Assembly: GCF_000834655.1 (NCBI RefSeq)
Contig: NZ_JXQQ01000005.1
Location: forward strand, 33,499 to 97,498
Direction: 5' to 3'
DNA: 64,000 nt
DNA from: Variovorax paradoxus
GTDB lineage: Bacteria; Pseudomonadota; Gammaproteobacteria; Burkholderiales; Burkholderiaceae_C
Shown here: one piece after another, positions 1-9,147 of the stretch
How the letters are laid out: the number at the start of each line of letters is the position of its first letter
Numbering within the stretch: the first letter of the stretch is position 1
Notes under the pieces: model-generated
The model's input: only the letters and a program-made list of their open reading frames with translations
What the model was told of the DNA's origin: nothing
The model's database searches: none
Program-made: the position numbers and the translations under genes

Positions 1-357
1 GTGCTGCTGCCGGCCTATGCCGGGCGCTTCCAGAACGAGGGCTTTCGCCGCTTCGCGGAAGAAGTCATCCGCGCCGAGATGCCGGCGCACATCCTGCCGA
101 CGGTGTGCTGGGTGGGCAGCAACGACATGGCCGATTTCGAAGGCGCATGGCGCAACTGGCTGACGGTGCATGCGGGCTTCGGCAGCACCACCGAAGCCAC
201 CCGCCAGGCGCGGCTCGATGCGCTCGTCGAGGTGCTGCAGCGCGCCAAGAACATCTACCCGAGCCGTGCGCTTTTCGACTGCACGAGCGACGAGGCCAAG
301 CCGCCCTTCATGCTGGGCCGGACCTCGCTCGGCACCCAGCCGTCGGGCGGCAACTGA
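1..357 (+). CDS. C-terminal end of a large eCIS-associated protein (5' end outside window)
   Basis: The frame is open from the first base of the window and stops at 355-357. The GTG at position 1 is only the window edge, so this is probably the last ~118 codons of a longer gene. It includes the stretches RFAEEVIRAEMPAHI and VCWVGSND, with aromatic and acidic residues spaced like the C-termini of large baseplate-associated proteins in contractile injection loci. The next gene starts 34 bases downstream on the same strand, with its own ribosome site, so the two are probably co-transcribed. Assignment to the injection system rests mainly on context; the family was not identified from sequence. 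Confidence 0.6.
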   Translation: MLLPAYAGRFQNEGFRRFAEEVIRAEMPAHILPTVCWVGSNDMADFEGAWRNWLTVHAGFGSTTEATRQARLDALVEVLQRAKNIYPSRALFDCTSDEAKPPFMLGRTSLGTQPSGGN

Positions 358-391
358 AGCGAACGTCAAGCGAACCCAAGGAGTCACCACC

Positions 392-3172
392 ATGGCCGAT
401 CCACTGCAAGTGCTCAGCAGCCTCGAGACGCTGGCCGACCACTACACCGTCTTCGAGCCCGACCAGGTGCTCACGCACGGGCAGCTCAACAGCGTGTCCG
501 ACTTCTGGGGCGACCAGGTGCGGCTCTCGCGCGTGGCGCTTTCGGGCGTCGGGCTGGTGACGGGGCTTCACGTGTCGCGCGAAGGCGCCGGCGTGCGCGT
601 GACGCGCGGCTTCGGCGTCAGCACCGACGGCGACCTGATGACGCTCGCGGCCGACACGCTCTACGACCGCTTCCGCCCCTACGACACCACCGCGCCGGTG
701 TACCGGCCGTTCTACCGCGGCACCGCGGCGGACGGTTCGCCCACCGACATGATCGCGCTGCAGGAACTGGTGCCGGTGGGCGAGAGCGACGTGCTCGCGC
801 AGCCGCTCTCGGCGCTTCCGGGCCCGCTCGCCGACCGCGCGGTGCTGATGCTGATGGAGAGCGTGGTCAACGACCCCGACATGTGCAGCGGCACCGACTG
901 CGACAACCTCGGGCGCGATGCGCTGCACCGCGTTCGCCTGCTGCTCATCCGCCGCAGCGACGCGCAGACCCTGCTCGACCGGCTGCCGCTGCGCCCCGCG
1001 AGCGAGGCCGCGCAGGCGCTGCCGCCGGTGGCGATGCGCCGGCCCGTGCTGGGCAAGGACATCGTCAACACCGCGCTGCTGGCCGCGCGCTACCGCGACA
1101 CCGCGCGCGCATCGCTCGAAGACCTGCAGCGCGCCCTGCCCTCGCTCGACGCCAACTGCCCCGAGGTGCTCACCGACATGTTCGGCGCCGATCCGACCAC
1201 GCGCTGGCTGGGTGCGCTGACATCGCTCTCCACGCAGTTCGCGGGCGCGCCCGGCGCTGCGCAGAGCTGCTACGGCTTCGTGAAGGACCTCATCGACCAG
1301 TGGAACGCGCTGCGCGAGGCGCTGCTGGCCGACGACGCGGTGCCGCTGCCGGACGTGGCCGCGTTTCCGAAGCACCTGCTGCTGGGCGCCACCGCCGCGC
1401 CGCGCGAACTGCGCACGGGCCTGTACCCCTCGCCGCTGGACGCAACCGCGCGGGAGCACTCGGCGCATGCGCGCTTTCACGCATGGAAGTTCGATACGCT
1501 GATCGCGAGCTTCCAGATGCCCACCGACACCGCGGTACGCGTCACGCCGAGCCTCTCGGACCTGCACCCGCTGGAAAAGCGCGCGATCCCCTGGTATTAC
1601 CGCGTGCTGGAGACCGCGCCGATCCACGCGGCGTGGAACTTCCGTCTTTCCTCCCGCCACCACGAGGGGCAGAACCTCGGCTACCGCGGGGCCGCGTGGG
1701 CCAGCACGGCGCAGGCGCGCGACCCGCTGGCCTTTGCGATCGGGCAGCACGACTTCTTTCGCATCGAAGGGCACTTAGGCCGCGCGGTGGAGACGGTGGG
1801 AAACGAGCTGCGCCAGCTGATCGCCGATCGCAACCTGCCGTTCCAGGTGCAGGCGGTGCTGGTGCACACGCAGCCCGATCGCATCCGCTTCAGGCCGCCG
1901 ATCCGGTACACGCCGCTGCACACGTTGCACTACCTGTTCAGGCAGGACGTGACGTACCGGCTCGCCGAGGGCGCGAGCTTTGCCTTGAGCCAGCTGGACG
2001 ACGTGACCGAAGCGGTCGACAAGCGGCTCATCCTGGGCAGCACCGACGCCGGCACGCCGGTCATCGGCACCATGCGCGCGACCAGCGATGCGGTGTCCCT
2101 CGCCGGGCAGGCCGCGGCGCCGGTGCTTTCGCAGAAGAACTACAGCGCCTACCGCACCGCCGCCAACGGTGCCGAGGGCGCAGCCTGGCGCAGCAGCTAT
2201 GCCACGTCGTTGCAGTCGATGGGCCAGGCGCGCAACAACCTGGGCCACCTGTCGCGCACCGACTATGTCTCGCCGTTCGACAACCTGATCAGCAGCCGGC
2301 AGCCGCACTGGATCGACTGGCTGGACACGCTCATCCTGGACAAGGACCGCGCGGCCGACGCACGGCTGCTGTTCGCCCAGTTCGTGCAGGAGCACGCCGG
2401 CGTCGACCACCTGGGCGGCGTGTGGCGCGGCGGCACCTTCGTGCTGGTGTACGACGACCAGGGCCGCGTGGTGGCCGACCTCACGTTGCCCTATCCGGCT
2501 GCCGAGATCGACACGCCCGAGCCCGCCGAGCCCCCGCTGCCGCCACCGCCGAGGCCGCCTTCGCCATCGCCATCGCCCACCCCGGCGCCCACCCCCTTGC
2601 CTCCGGGGCCCCTGATGTTCGGCGGCACGCGCTACGTCAAGCCCATGGACCTCGTCGCCAAGGAGCGCGTGGACCTGGAACGCGCGGTGCTGAACAAGGA
2701 CCTCGAACTGCAAAGCGCCCGCATCGAAGGGCTGGTGAAGGGCGCCTTCGTGCCGAGCAATGCGGTGGACCCCAGGAAGGCCGCGCTGGCGGACCTGACC
2801 GGCGACCGCTACCTCGACTACCAGACCCGCGAGATGACGCACCAGGCCGAACGCCTGCAGACGCTGCAGGACCTGCTGGTGCAGCCGGGCCTGCCGGACG
2901 ACGCCCGCAAGCAGGTCGAGCGAGACCTCGACCGCGCGCAACTCGATCTTGCCGAGACCGTCGGCGGCGTGGCCGCACAACTGGTGACGGCCGGCGTCGA
3001 CGTGGGCAGCCCGGCCGGCAAGCAGCTGACGCAGTCCATGACCAACAGCATGGGCGCGATCCGCAGCCCGGCCGCCAAGACGCAGCTGGACACGCGCCTT
3101 GCGACCGCGCAGGGCCGGGCAACCGGCAACCAGGCGGTGGTGCTGGGCAACCTGCGCAACATCGGGCGCTGA
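392..3172 (+). CDS. Large eCIS-associated protein, function unknown
   Basis: The protein has 926 residues. The ATG at 392 is preceded by AAGGAG at 378-383; the open frame extends upstream to 170 but only inside the preceding gene. The N-terminal ~110 residues are rich in Gly, Val and Thr and look beta-structured (for example SGVGLVTGLHV). A long globular middle follows, then a Pro/Ser/Thr-rich linker around residues 705-740, and a charged C-terminal ~180 residues predicted to be helical or coiled coil. There is no signal peptide or membrane segment. Its place directly before the tape-measure-type gene and the AAA ATPase argues for a structural or assembly role in the injection particle. That is inference, and I do not recognise a catalytic motif. 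Confidence 0.75.
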   Translation: MADPLQVLSSLETLADHYTVFEPDQVLTHGQLNSVSDFWGDQVRLSRVALSGVGLVTGLHVSREGAGVRVTRGFGVSTDGDLMTLAADTLYDRFRPYDTTAPVYRPFYRGTAADGSPTDMIALQELVPVGESDVLAQPLSALPGPLADRAVLMLMESVVNDPDMCSGTDCDNLGRDALHRVRLLLIRRSDAQTLLDRLPLRPASEAAQALPPVAMRRPVLGKDIVNTALLAARYRDTARASLEDLQRALPSLDANCPEVLTDMFGADPTTRWLGALTSLSTQFAGAPGAAQSCYGFVKDLIDQWNALREALLADDAVPLPDVAAFPKHLLLGATAAPRELRTGLYPSPLDATAREHSAHARFHAWKFDTLIASFQMPTDTAVRVTPSLSDLHPLEKRAIPWYYRVLETAPIHAAWNFRLSSRHHEGQNLGYRGAAWASTAQARDPLAFAIGQHDFFRIEGHLGRAVETVGNELRQLIADRNLPFQVQAVLVHTQPDRIRFRPPIRYTPLHTLHYLFRQDVTYRLAEGASFALSQLDDVTEAVDKRLILGSTDAGTPVIGTMRATSDAVSLAGQAAAPVLSQKNYSAYRTAANGAEGAAWRSSYATSLQSMGQARNNLGHLSRTDYVSPFDNLISSRQPHWIDWLDTLILDKDRAADARLLFAQFVQEHAGVDHLGGVWRGGTFVLVYDDQGRVVADLTLPYPAAEIDTPEPAEPPLPPPPRPPSPSPSPTPAPTPLPPGPLMFGGTRYVKPMDLVAKERVDLERAVLNKDLELQSARIEGLVKGAFVPSNAVDPRKAALADLTGDRYLDYQTREMTHQAERLQTLQDLLVQPGLPDDARKQVERDLDRAQLDLAETVGGVAAQLVTAGVDVGSPAGKQLTQSMTNSMGAIRSPAAKTQLDTRLATAQGRATGNQAVVLGNLRNIGR

Positions 3173-3173
3173 C

Positions 3174-4676
3174 ATGGACACCCACCGCGTGCGGCGCCTG
3201 CGCTGGCGGGCCTCGGCCTCCGACCCGGCCGAGGCCTTCGCCTTGCGCAGGCTGCTGCGCGAGCAGGGCGAAATCTGCGAGGCGGCGCTGGACCGCGCGT
3301 TCGACAAGGCGGTGCCGCCCAACGAGGTGTGGCACCTGCCGAGGCTGGCACTGGATGTGCGGCTGGCGGACCTTCGGGGGCTCCCGGCAGCCGAGTTGTC
3401 CGAACGCATCGAGGCCGCGGTGCGCGCGGCGCTGGCTGCGGCGGAGCGTCCGGTGACACGCGATGCGCGGACGGTGGAGGCCGGACATGAGCGCGGGTCG
3501 GGCAAGCCGCCGGCCACGCCGCCCTTTCCCGAGGCCGACATCGTTTTGTCGCAACGCTCGACTGCCCTCGAGGCACGCCAGGCCCTGAAGCACTACATGG
3601 CGAATGGCCTCCTGCCCTGGACGCTCGCCGGCCTCGCGCCCGAAGAGGCGCAGCGCGTGCTGGCCGAGGCGGCGATGCGGGCGGCGGAATCGGTGGCATG
3701 CGGCGCCGACCCGCTGCGCGCGGTGCTGCCCGAGGCGACCGAGGCGCGCGCGGCTTTCGGCGCACTGCTGCGCTGGCTGCCGCTTCTGCCGGCCGCACTG
3801 CGCCGCCGCCTGCTGGCCGTGCATTGGCCGTCGCAGCCGCTGAGCCCCGCGACGCTGGAGCGCTGGCGCGCGTGGATCGATGACGATGCCGTCGATCGCA
3901 TCGAGTGGCAGGCCGTCTGGCTCGCCGCGTCACTCGGCACCGATGCACTTCGAGAGCTTGTCGTGCAGCAGCGCGCGGTGGCAGGCGCACCGCCGTTTCT
4001 TGCATCGCTGCAGGAAGCACTCGTCGGACGGGCAAACACCCGGAGAACCGCTCGTGCGCCCTCGGTGGCGGAAGGAACGAAGACCTCCGCCGCACCGGCA
4101 ACCGAACAGCCTCACCACCCTGCGCAAAAGCATCCGGTGGAGAGCGATTCCGCGACAACCGCCGAGCCCCTGCTGGTCCCGCTCGCCGGCCTCGTGATGC
4201 TGCACCCCTGGCTGCCCCGCTTGCTCGCCGGTTGCGGCGTGCTCGACGAGGGTGGCAAAGAGATCGTTCCCGCCGAGTTCCCCCGCGCCTGCGCGCTGCT
4301 GCACGCGCTGGCCTGCGACGACGCGCCCATCGCCGAGCACCAGTTGCCTTTCATCAAGTTGCTGCTCGGCCGCCCGCCCGACGAGCCGCTCGACGCCGCG
4401 CTGCCCGCGCTTTCGCTGGCCGACTGCGAGGAGGTCGATGCGCTGCTCATTGCCGTGCGCGACCACTGGAGCGCCCTGCGCGGCACCGGCATCGAGGGCC
4501 TGCGCCTGAGCTTCCTGCAGCGGCGCGGCCTGCTCTCGCGCGACGACGGCGCGTGGCACCTGCGCATGCAGTCCGAGGCCTTCGACATGCTGATGGCGAT
4601 GCTGCCCTGGCGCATCGAGCAGGTGCGCCTGCCCTGGATGCGCCGACTCCTCGTCGTGGAGTGGCCCACGCCATGA
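3174..4676 (+). CDS. Contractile injection system tape measure-type protein
   Basis: The protein has 500 residues. The start at 3174 lies two bases after the stop of the previous gene, and the opening HRVRRLRWRASASDPAEAF is typical of the family annotated as contractile injection system tape measure protein (CIS_TMP). Another family hallmark, LHPWLPRLL, lies near residues 343-351. Ala/Leu-rich helical segments dominate. Proteins of this family set the length of the sheath-tube complex in extracellular injection particles. The stop overlaps the ATG of the ATPase gene (ATGA at 4673-4676), so translation is probably coupled. About 50 residues of low-complexity sequence near residues 285-330 separate the N- and C-terminal parts. 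Confidence 0.8.
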   Translation: MDTHRVRRLRWRASASDPAEAFALRRLLREQGEICEAALDRAFDKAVPPNEVWHLPRLALDVRLADLRGLPAAELSERIEAAVRAALAAAERPVTRDARTVEAGHERGSGKPPATPPFPEADIVLSQRSTALEARQALKHYMANGLLPWTLAGLAPEEAQRVLAEAAMRAAESVACGADPLRAVLPEATEARAAFGALLRWLPLLPAALRRRLLAVHWPSQPLSPATLERWRAWIDDDAVDRIEWQAVWLAASLGTDALRELVVQQRAVAGAPPFLASLQEALVGRANTRRTARAPSVAEGTKTSAAPATEQPHHPAQKHPVESDSATTAEPLLVPLAGLVMLHPWLPRLLAGCGVLDEGGKEIVPAEFPRACALLHALACDDAPIAEHQLPFIKLLLGRPPDEPLDAALPALSLADCEEVDALLIAVRDHWSALRGTGIEGLRLSFLQRRGLLSRDDGAWHLRMQSEAFDMLMAMLPWRIEQVRLPWMRRLLVVEWPTP

Positions 4677-6052
4677 AGCCCGCCGACATGCCGCCCGTCG
4701 ACGCCCGAGTCGATGCCGACACGCTCGAAGCCGAGCTCGAATGGCTCGCGCACGTGATCGAGCTGCGCCTGCACCATTACTTTCACGACAAGGCACCGGG
4801 GTCGCCGCCGCTGCCCGGCACGCTCGCGCCGCCGCCATCGTTGCGCCCGGGTGCCGGTCCGTATGCGGCCGCGCTGCAGCGCCACGGCTTCGACGCCGCC
4901 GAGCGGCTGCTGATGATCCTCGCGCTCGCGCCCCAGTTGCGCCCGCAGTTGCTCGACGTGCTGGCCACGCAGAACGCCACCACGCAGCGCCCCTACACCG
5001 AGTTCGGCGCGCACGTGGGACCCGGCGGCGCGATGCTGCCGACGGTCGAGACGGGCTGCTTCCTGCTCGCGGGCGACGACCTCGCGCGGCGCTTCGAGGC
5101 GTTGCAGCGCCTGTCGCCGCAGCAGCGCCTTGCGCGCGACGGCCTGCTGCACACCGAGACGCCGGCCTCGCCCGAGGCCGGCGGCCTGTTGCAATCGCTG
5201 CTCGCGCCCTCGCCCGCCTTTCTTGCCGAAGCCTTGCCCGGCCCCGCGCTGCCGGCGCCGCCCGATCGCACCGCGCTCGCCACCCGGGTGCAGACGGGCC
5301 TGCGCTGGGAAGACCTGGTGCTGCCCGCCACCACGCTCGGGCAGCTCGAGGACATTCATCTCTGGCTCGCCCACGGCCAGCGCCTGCTGCACGACTGGGG
5401 CTTCGGGCGGCGCACCGGGCGCGGCCATGTGAGCCTGTTCCACGGGCCCTCGGGCACCGGCAAGACGCTGTCGGCGTGCCTCATCGGCGAGCGCTGCGGA
5501 CGCGAGGTGCACCGCGTCGACCTTTCGCTGGTGGTCTCCAAGTACATCGGCGAGACCGAGAAGAACCTCTCGCGCCTGTTCGACGCGGCCGAGCGCGGCG
5601 GCTGGATTCTTTTCTTCGACGAGGCCGATGCGCTCTTCGGCAAGCGCACCAGCGTGAGCGACGCGCATGACCGCTATGCGAACCAGGAGGTGAGCTACCT
5701 GCTGCAGCGCATCGAGGCGTTCGACGGCGTGGTGATTCTGGCGAGCAACCTGCGCCACAACATCGACGACGCGTTCCTGCGCCGCTTCCAGTCGGTGGTG
5801 CAGTTCCCGCTGCCGCGTCCGCCCGAGCGGCTGCGGCTGTGGCGCGAAGGCATTCCCGATGCGGTGCGGCCCGACCCGGCCCTGGACCTCACGCGCCTTG
5901 CGCAGCAGCACGAGCTCTCGGGCGGCACCATCGTCAACGTGCTTCGCTATGCGTGCCTGCGCTCGCTGGCGCGCGGCGACGGCCTGCTGCGCGCCGAAGA
6001 CGTGGACGAAGGCGTGCGGCGCGAGCTCTTGAAGGAGGGCCGCGCGCTGTAG
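4673..6052 (+). CDS. eCIS AAA+ ATPase (Afp15/Pvc15-like)
   Basis: The protein has 459 residues. The Walker A motif GPSGTGKT is at about 258-265, and Walker B ILFFDEADALFG starts near 312. A sensor-1 type Asn (ASNLRHN) and an arginine-finger region (DDAFLRRFQ) follow. The N-terminal ~200 residues are a variable helical domain. ATPases of this kind sit at the end of Afp/PVC-like particle operons, where they are needed for particle assembly or cargo loading rather than sheath recycling. The ATGA overlap with the upstream gene and the ten-base gap to the effector gene point to one operon. The start is fixed by the overlap; longer upstream reading is in the wrong frame for the neighbour. Confidence 0.9.
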   Translation: MKPADMPPVDARVDADTLEAELEWLAHVIELRLHHYFHDKAPGSPPLPGTLAPPPSLRPGAGPYAAALQRHGFDAAERLLMILALAPQLRPQLLDVLATQNATTQRPYTEFGAHVGPGGAMLPTVETGCFLLAGDDLARRFEALQRLSPQQRLARDGLLHTETPASPEAGGLLQSLLAPSPAFLAEALPGPALPAPPDRTALATRVQTGLRWEDLVLPATTLGQLEDIHLWLAHGQRLLHDWGFGRRTGRGHVSLFHGPSGTGKTLSACLIGERCGREVHRVDLSLVVSKYIGETEKNLSRLFDAAERGGWILFFDEADALFGKRTSVSDAHDRYANQEVSYLLQRIEAFDGVVILASNLRHNIDDAFLRRFQSVVQFPLPRPPERLRLWREGIPDAVRPDPALDLTRLAQQHELSGGTIVNVLRYACLRSLARGDGLLRAEDVDEGVRRELLKEGRAL

Positions 6053-6062
6053 CGGGACGCCC

Positions 6063-9000
6063 ATGGCCGACACCGCCACCCAGCCCTCCCCCGCCCGCGC
6101 GGCACTGCGTGTGCCCGACACGCGCAGGCCCCCGCCCCGACGCGTGCCCCCCGCCACCTCGAAGCCTGCGGCGCCCGTTGCGCCGGTGCGCGTGTCGCAA
6201 CCCTCCGATCCGGCCGAGCGCGAGGCGGTGCGCGTCTCGCAGCGCGTGCTCGCCATGGCACCGGCCGCCGCGACACCGCAGGCGCGCCGCTTCGCCAAGA
6301 CCGTGCCCGCGCGCGGTTCGGCGCGCAGCCTGCTGCCCTCGTCGCTGGGCGTGGGAGCGTCGGTGGGGCAGCCGCTGCCGCGCCATCTCAGGCACGACAT
6401 GGAGCCGCGCTTCGGCGCCGACTTCTCGGCCGTGCGCGTGCACACCGGCGATGCGGCAGCGCGCGCGAGCCGTCGGCTCAACGCGGCCGCCTTCACGGTC
6501 GGGCACGAGGTGTTCTTCGGCCGCGACCGCTTTGCGCCGGGCAGCGTCGAAGGCCGCGGCCTCATAGCGCACGAGTTGACGCACACCATCCAGCAGGGCG
6601 GCGCCGCGCAGCCCGGCACGGCGCACCGCAGCGTGGACACGACCGTGCGCGTGCGCAGCGAGCCGCAGGTGCAGCGCCTGGGCGTGCAGGACGCGCTCGA
6701 CTACTTCGCCGGCAAGGCCGACAGCATCCCGGGCTTCAGCATGTTCGCGCTGGTGCTGGGCATGAACCCGATCAACGGCCGCGCGGTGGACCGCTCGCCG
6801 GCCAACGTGTTTCGCGCGCTGGTGCGCTTCGTGCCCGGCGGCGACCTGATCGTGAAGGCACTGGACACCTACGGCGTGTTCGACAAGATCGCAAACTGGT
6901 TCTCGCAGCAGGTCGACAGCCTCGGCATGGTGGGCGCCACCTTCAAGCAGGCCGTGTTCGACTACGCGGACTCGCTCGGCCCCGGCGCGCTGCTGGACCT
7001 AGGCGGCGCCTGGAACCGCGCGGTGCGCATCTTCACGACGCCGTGGAACCAGATCAAGACCTTCGTGGCGGGCCTGGCGGGCGACATCCTGACCCTCATC
7101 AAGGACGCGGTTCTGAAGCCGCTGGCCGCGCTGGCCGCGACCACGCCGGCCTATCCCCTGCTCAAGGCGGTGCTCGGCAAGGACCCGGTGACGGGCGAAG
7201 AATCGCCGGGCGACGCGCAGGCGATCCTCGGCGGCATCATGACGCTGGCCGGCCAGGGCGAGGTGTGGGGCCGCGTGCAGTCCACCGGCGCCATCGGCCG
7301 CGTGGTTGCCTGGTTCAACGACGCGAAGAAGGCGCTGGTGGGCTTCGTCAAGCAGGTGCCGGCGCTGGCGATGGCGGCCTTCACCTCGCTGGAGCTGATG
7401 GACATCGTGGTGCTCCCGCGAGGCCTGGCGAAGGTTGCGGCCGTGTTCGGCAACTTTGTCGCGAGCTTCATCGGCTGGGGCGTCGATTCGGCGATGAAGC
7501 TCGCCGAAATCGTCTTCGAGGTGGTGAGCCCCGGCGCCTGGGGCACGATCCAGAAGACGGGCGGCGCGCTCAAGAACATCATCAAGGACCCGCTGCCTTT
7601 CGTGAGCAACCTGGGCAAGGCCGCCAAGCTGGGCTTCCAGAACTTCGCGGGCAACTTCCTCACGCACCTGCAGAACGGGCTGATCAAGTGGCTCACCGGC
7701 TCGCTCTCGGGCGTGTACATCCCCACCGCGCTCTCGCTGCCCGAGATCGTGAAGTTCGCGTTCTCGGTGCTGGGCCTGAGCTGGGGGAACCTGCGCGGCA
7801 AGCTGGTCAAGGGCATCGGCGAGACCGCGGTGGTGGCGCTGGAGAAAGGCTTCGGCATCGTCATGACGCTGAAGGACAAGGGCCCCGCCGCCGCCTGGAA
7901 GCAGGTAAAGGCGGAGCTCGCCGCGCTCAAGGACCAGGTGATCGAAGGCATCAAGGGAATGATCGTCGAGGCGGTCGTGACCAAGGCGATCCCCAAGCTG
8001 GTGGCGATGTTCATCCCCGGCGCAGGCTTCATCTCGGCCATCGTGTCGATCTACGACATGGTGATGGTCTTCGTGAACAAGATCTCCGAGATCGCCGCGG
8101 TGGTGAGCGCCTTCGTGGGCTCCATCTCGGCCATTGCGAGCGGCGCCATCGGGGCGGCGGCGGGCAAGGTGGAGTCGGTGCTCGCGGGCGGGTTGTCGCT
8201 CGCGATCAATTTCCTCGCGGGGTTCGCGGGGCTGGGCAAGATCGCGGCCAAGATCAACGGCATCCTGCAGAAGATCCGCGCGCCGGTGGACAAGGCGCTG
8301 GATTCGATGGTGGCGTGGGTGCGGAAGATGGCGAAGAAGTTCCTGGATGCGCTGCTGGGGAAGAAGGATGCCAAGGACAGCCGGAGTACCGCGCAGAAGC
8401 AAAGAGATCTCGACGCCGCGACGGCCGAGGCTACGGCGCTGCTGGAGGACAAGAGCATTCCAGTTGATCAAGTGGCCGCCAAGACGAACGCGATTCGTGC
8501 CAAGTACAAACTGACCAAGCTGGTCATCGTCGAAGACGACAAATCGCCGGACTCGCAGTTCTCCCATGTCGAGGGAGAAATCAATCCAAAGAAGAAGGGT
8601 AAGAAAACGGCTGTGGTGTCCAAGGAGGACATCAAGAACCGCCAGCAGGAAGAACAACTGAAATTCCCCGTTACCACGGATCCCGCTCGCATGCTGGGCC
8701 CGGGACGACCCACGACCTTGACGCATTCTCAAGTCGTCAATAGGCGCGGAACCGGGAAAGACCGGGGCACCGCAGCCGAGGTGCGCGAGCAGGAGGTTTC
8801 AGGCGGTCAGCGCGAAGTCACGGTCGACACTCAGCTGGGAGGGCGACGTCATGACGTGCGCGATACCGGCCAGGGCGGCACTGTCGAGATCGCAAAGGAA
8901 ATCAAGAACTACAGGGTGTGGACGACAGTAAAAGGGAAGCGTGTGAAGAAGGAAGTGAAGGCAACCTCCGAAATACGAGCCCAGATCGACAAGGACACCC

Positions 9001-9137
9001 TCTGGCGCGCAGCAGCAAGCAAACAGATTCCGCCAGTCCGCAGGGATGTGTTCTGGATCTTCTATGGCGCGCCGCCAAATGCAGAATTGCGTTCCACGCT
9101 GCTGGCGAGGAACTTCGTGATCGTTGTCCACGGCTAG
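6063..9137 (+). CDS. eCIS effector: DUF4157 domain with C-terminal nuclease-like toxin
   Basis: The protein has 1024 residues. Residues 1-100 are Pro/Arg-rich and disordered. Residues ~105-180 are a DUF4157 (eCIS core) domain: RFGADFSAVRVHTGD followed by HELTHTIQQ at 170-178, a zincin-like HExxH. Residues ~210-780 are long amphipathic helices rich in Gly and Ala. From about residue 775 the sequence becomes Lys/Glu-rich. Residues ~900-1024 contain RRHDV (D931), then KEIKNYR (E946, K948) and Q974, which fits a PD-(D/E)XK nuclease core. Base composition visibly drops in GC after about 8390. DUF4157 proteins next to eCIS genes are known cargo. DNA cleavage is inferred. No immunity gene follows; the next gene is an oppositely oriented dehydrogenase. 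Confidence 0.8.
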   Translation: MADTATQPSPARAALRVPDTRRPPPRRVPPATSKPAAPVAPVRVSQPSDPAEREAVRVSQRVLAMAPAAATPQARRFAKTVPARGSARSLLPSSLGVGASVGQPLPRHLRHDMEPRFGADFSAVRVHTGDAAARASRRLNAAAFTVGHEVFFGRDRFAPGSVEGRGLIAHELTHTIQQGGAAQPGTAHRSVDTTVRVRSEPQVQRLGVQDALDYFAGKADSIPGFSMFALVLGMNPINGRAVDRSPANVFRALVRFVPGGDLIVKALDTYGVFDKIANWFSQQVDSLGMVGATFKQAVFDYADSLGPGALLDLGGAWNRAVRIFTTPWNQIKTFVAGLAGDILTLIKDAVLKPLAALAATTPAYPLLKAVLGKDPVTGEESPGDAQAILGGIMTLAGQGEVWGRVQSTGAIGRVVAWFNDAKKALVGFVKQVPALAMAAFTSLELMDIVVLPRGLAKVAAVFGNFVASFIGWGVDSAMKLAEIVFEVVSPGAWGTIQKTGGALKNIIKDPLPFVSNLGKAAKLGFQNFAGNFLTHLQNGLIKWLTGSLSGVYIPTALSLPEIVKFAFSVLGLSWGNLRGKLVKGIGETAVVALEKGFGIVMTLKDKGPAAAWKQVKAELAALKDQVIEGIKGMIVEAVVTKAIPKLVAMFIPGAGFISAIVSIYDMVMVFVNKISEIAAVVSAFVGSISAIASGAIGAAAGKVESVLAGGLSLAINFLAGFAGLGKIAAKINGILQKIRAPVDKALDSMVAWVRKMAKKFLDALLGKKDAKDSRSTAQKQRDLDAATAEATALLEDKSIPVDQVAAKTNAIRAKYKLTKLVIVEDDKSPDSQFSHVEGEINPKKKGKKTAVVSKEDIKNRQQEEQLKFPVTTDPARMLGPGRPTTLTHSQVVNRRGTGKDRGTAAEVREQEVSGGQREVTVDTQLGGRRHDVRDTGQGGTVEIAKEIKNYRVWTTVKGKRVKKEVKATSEIRAQIDKDTLWRAAASKQIPPVRRDVFWIFYGAPPNAELRSTLLARNFVIVVHG

Positions 9138-9147
9138 AACCGACCGG

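Noticed and set aside
6570..6590. HELTH motif as proof of an active protease in the effector
   Set aside because: The motif is typical of DUF4157, but no activity is established for this domain in eCIS cargo. It is kept only as a family marker.
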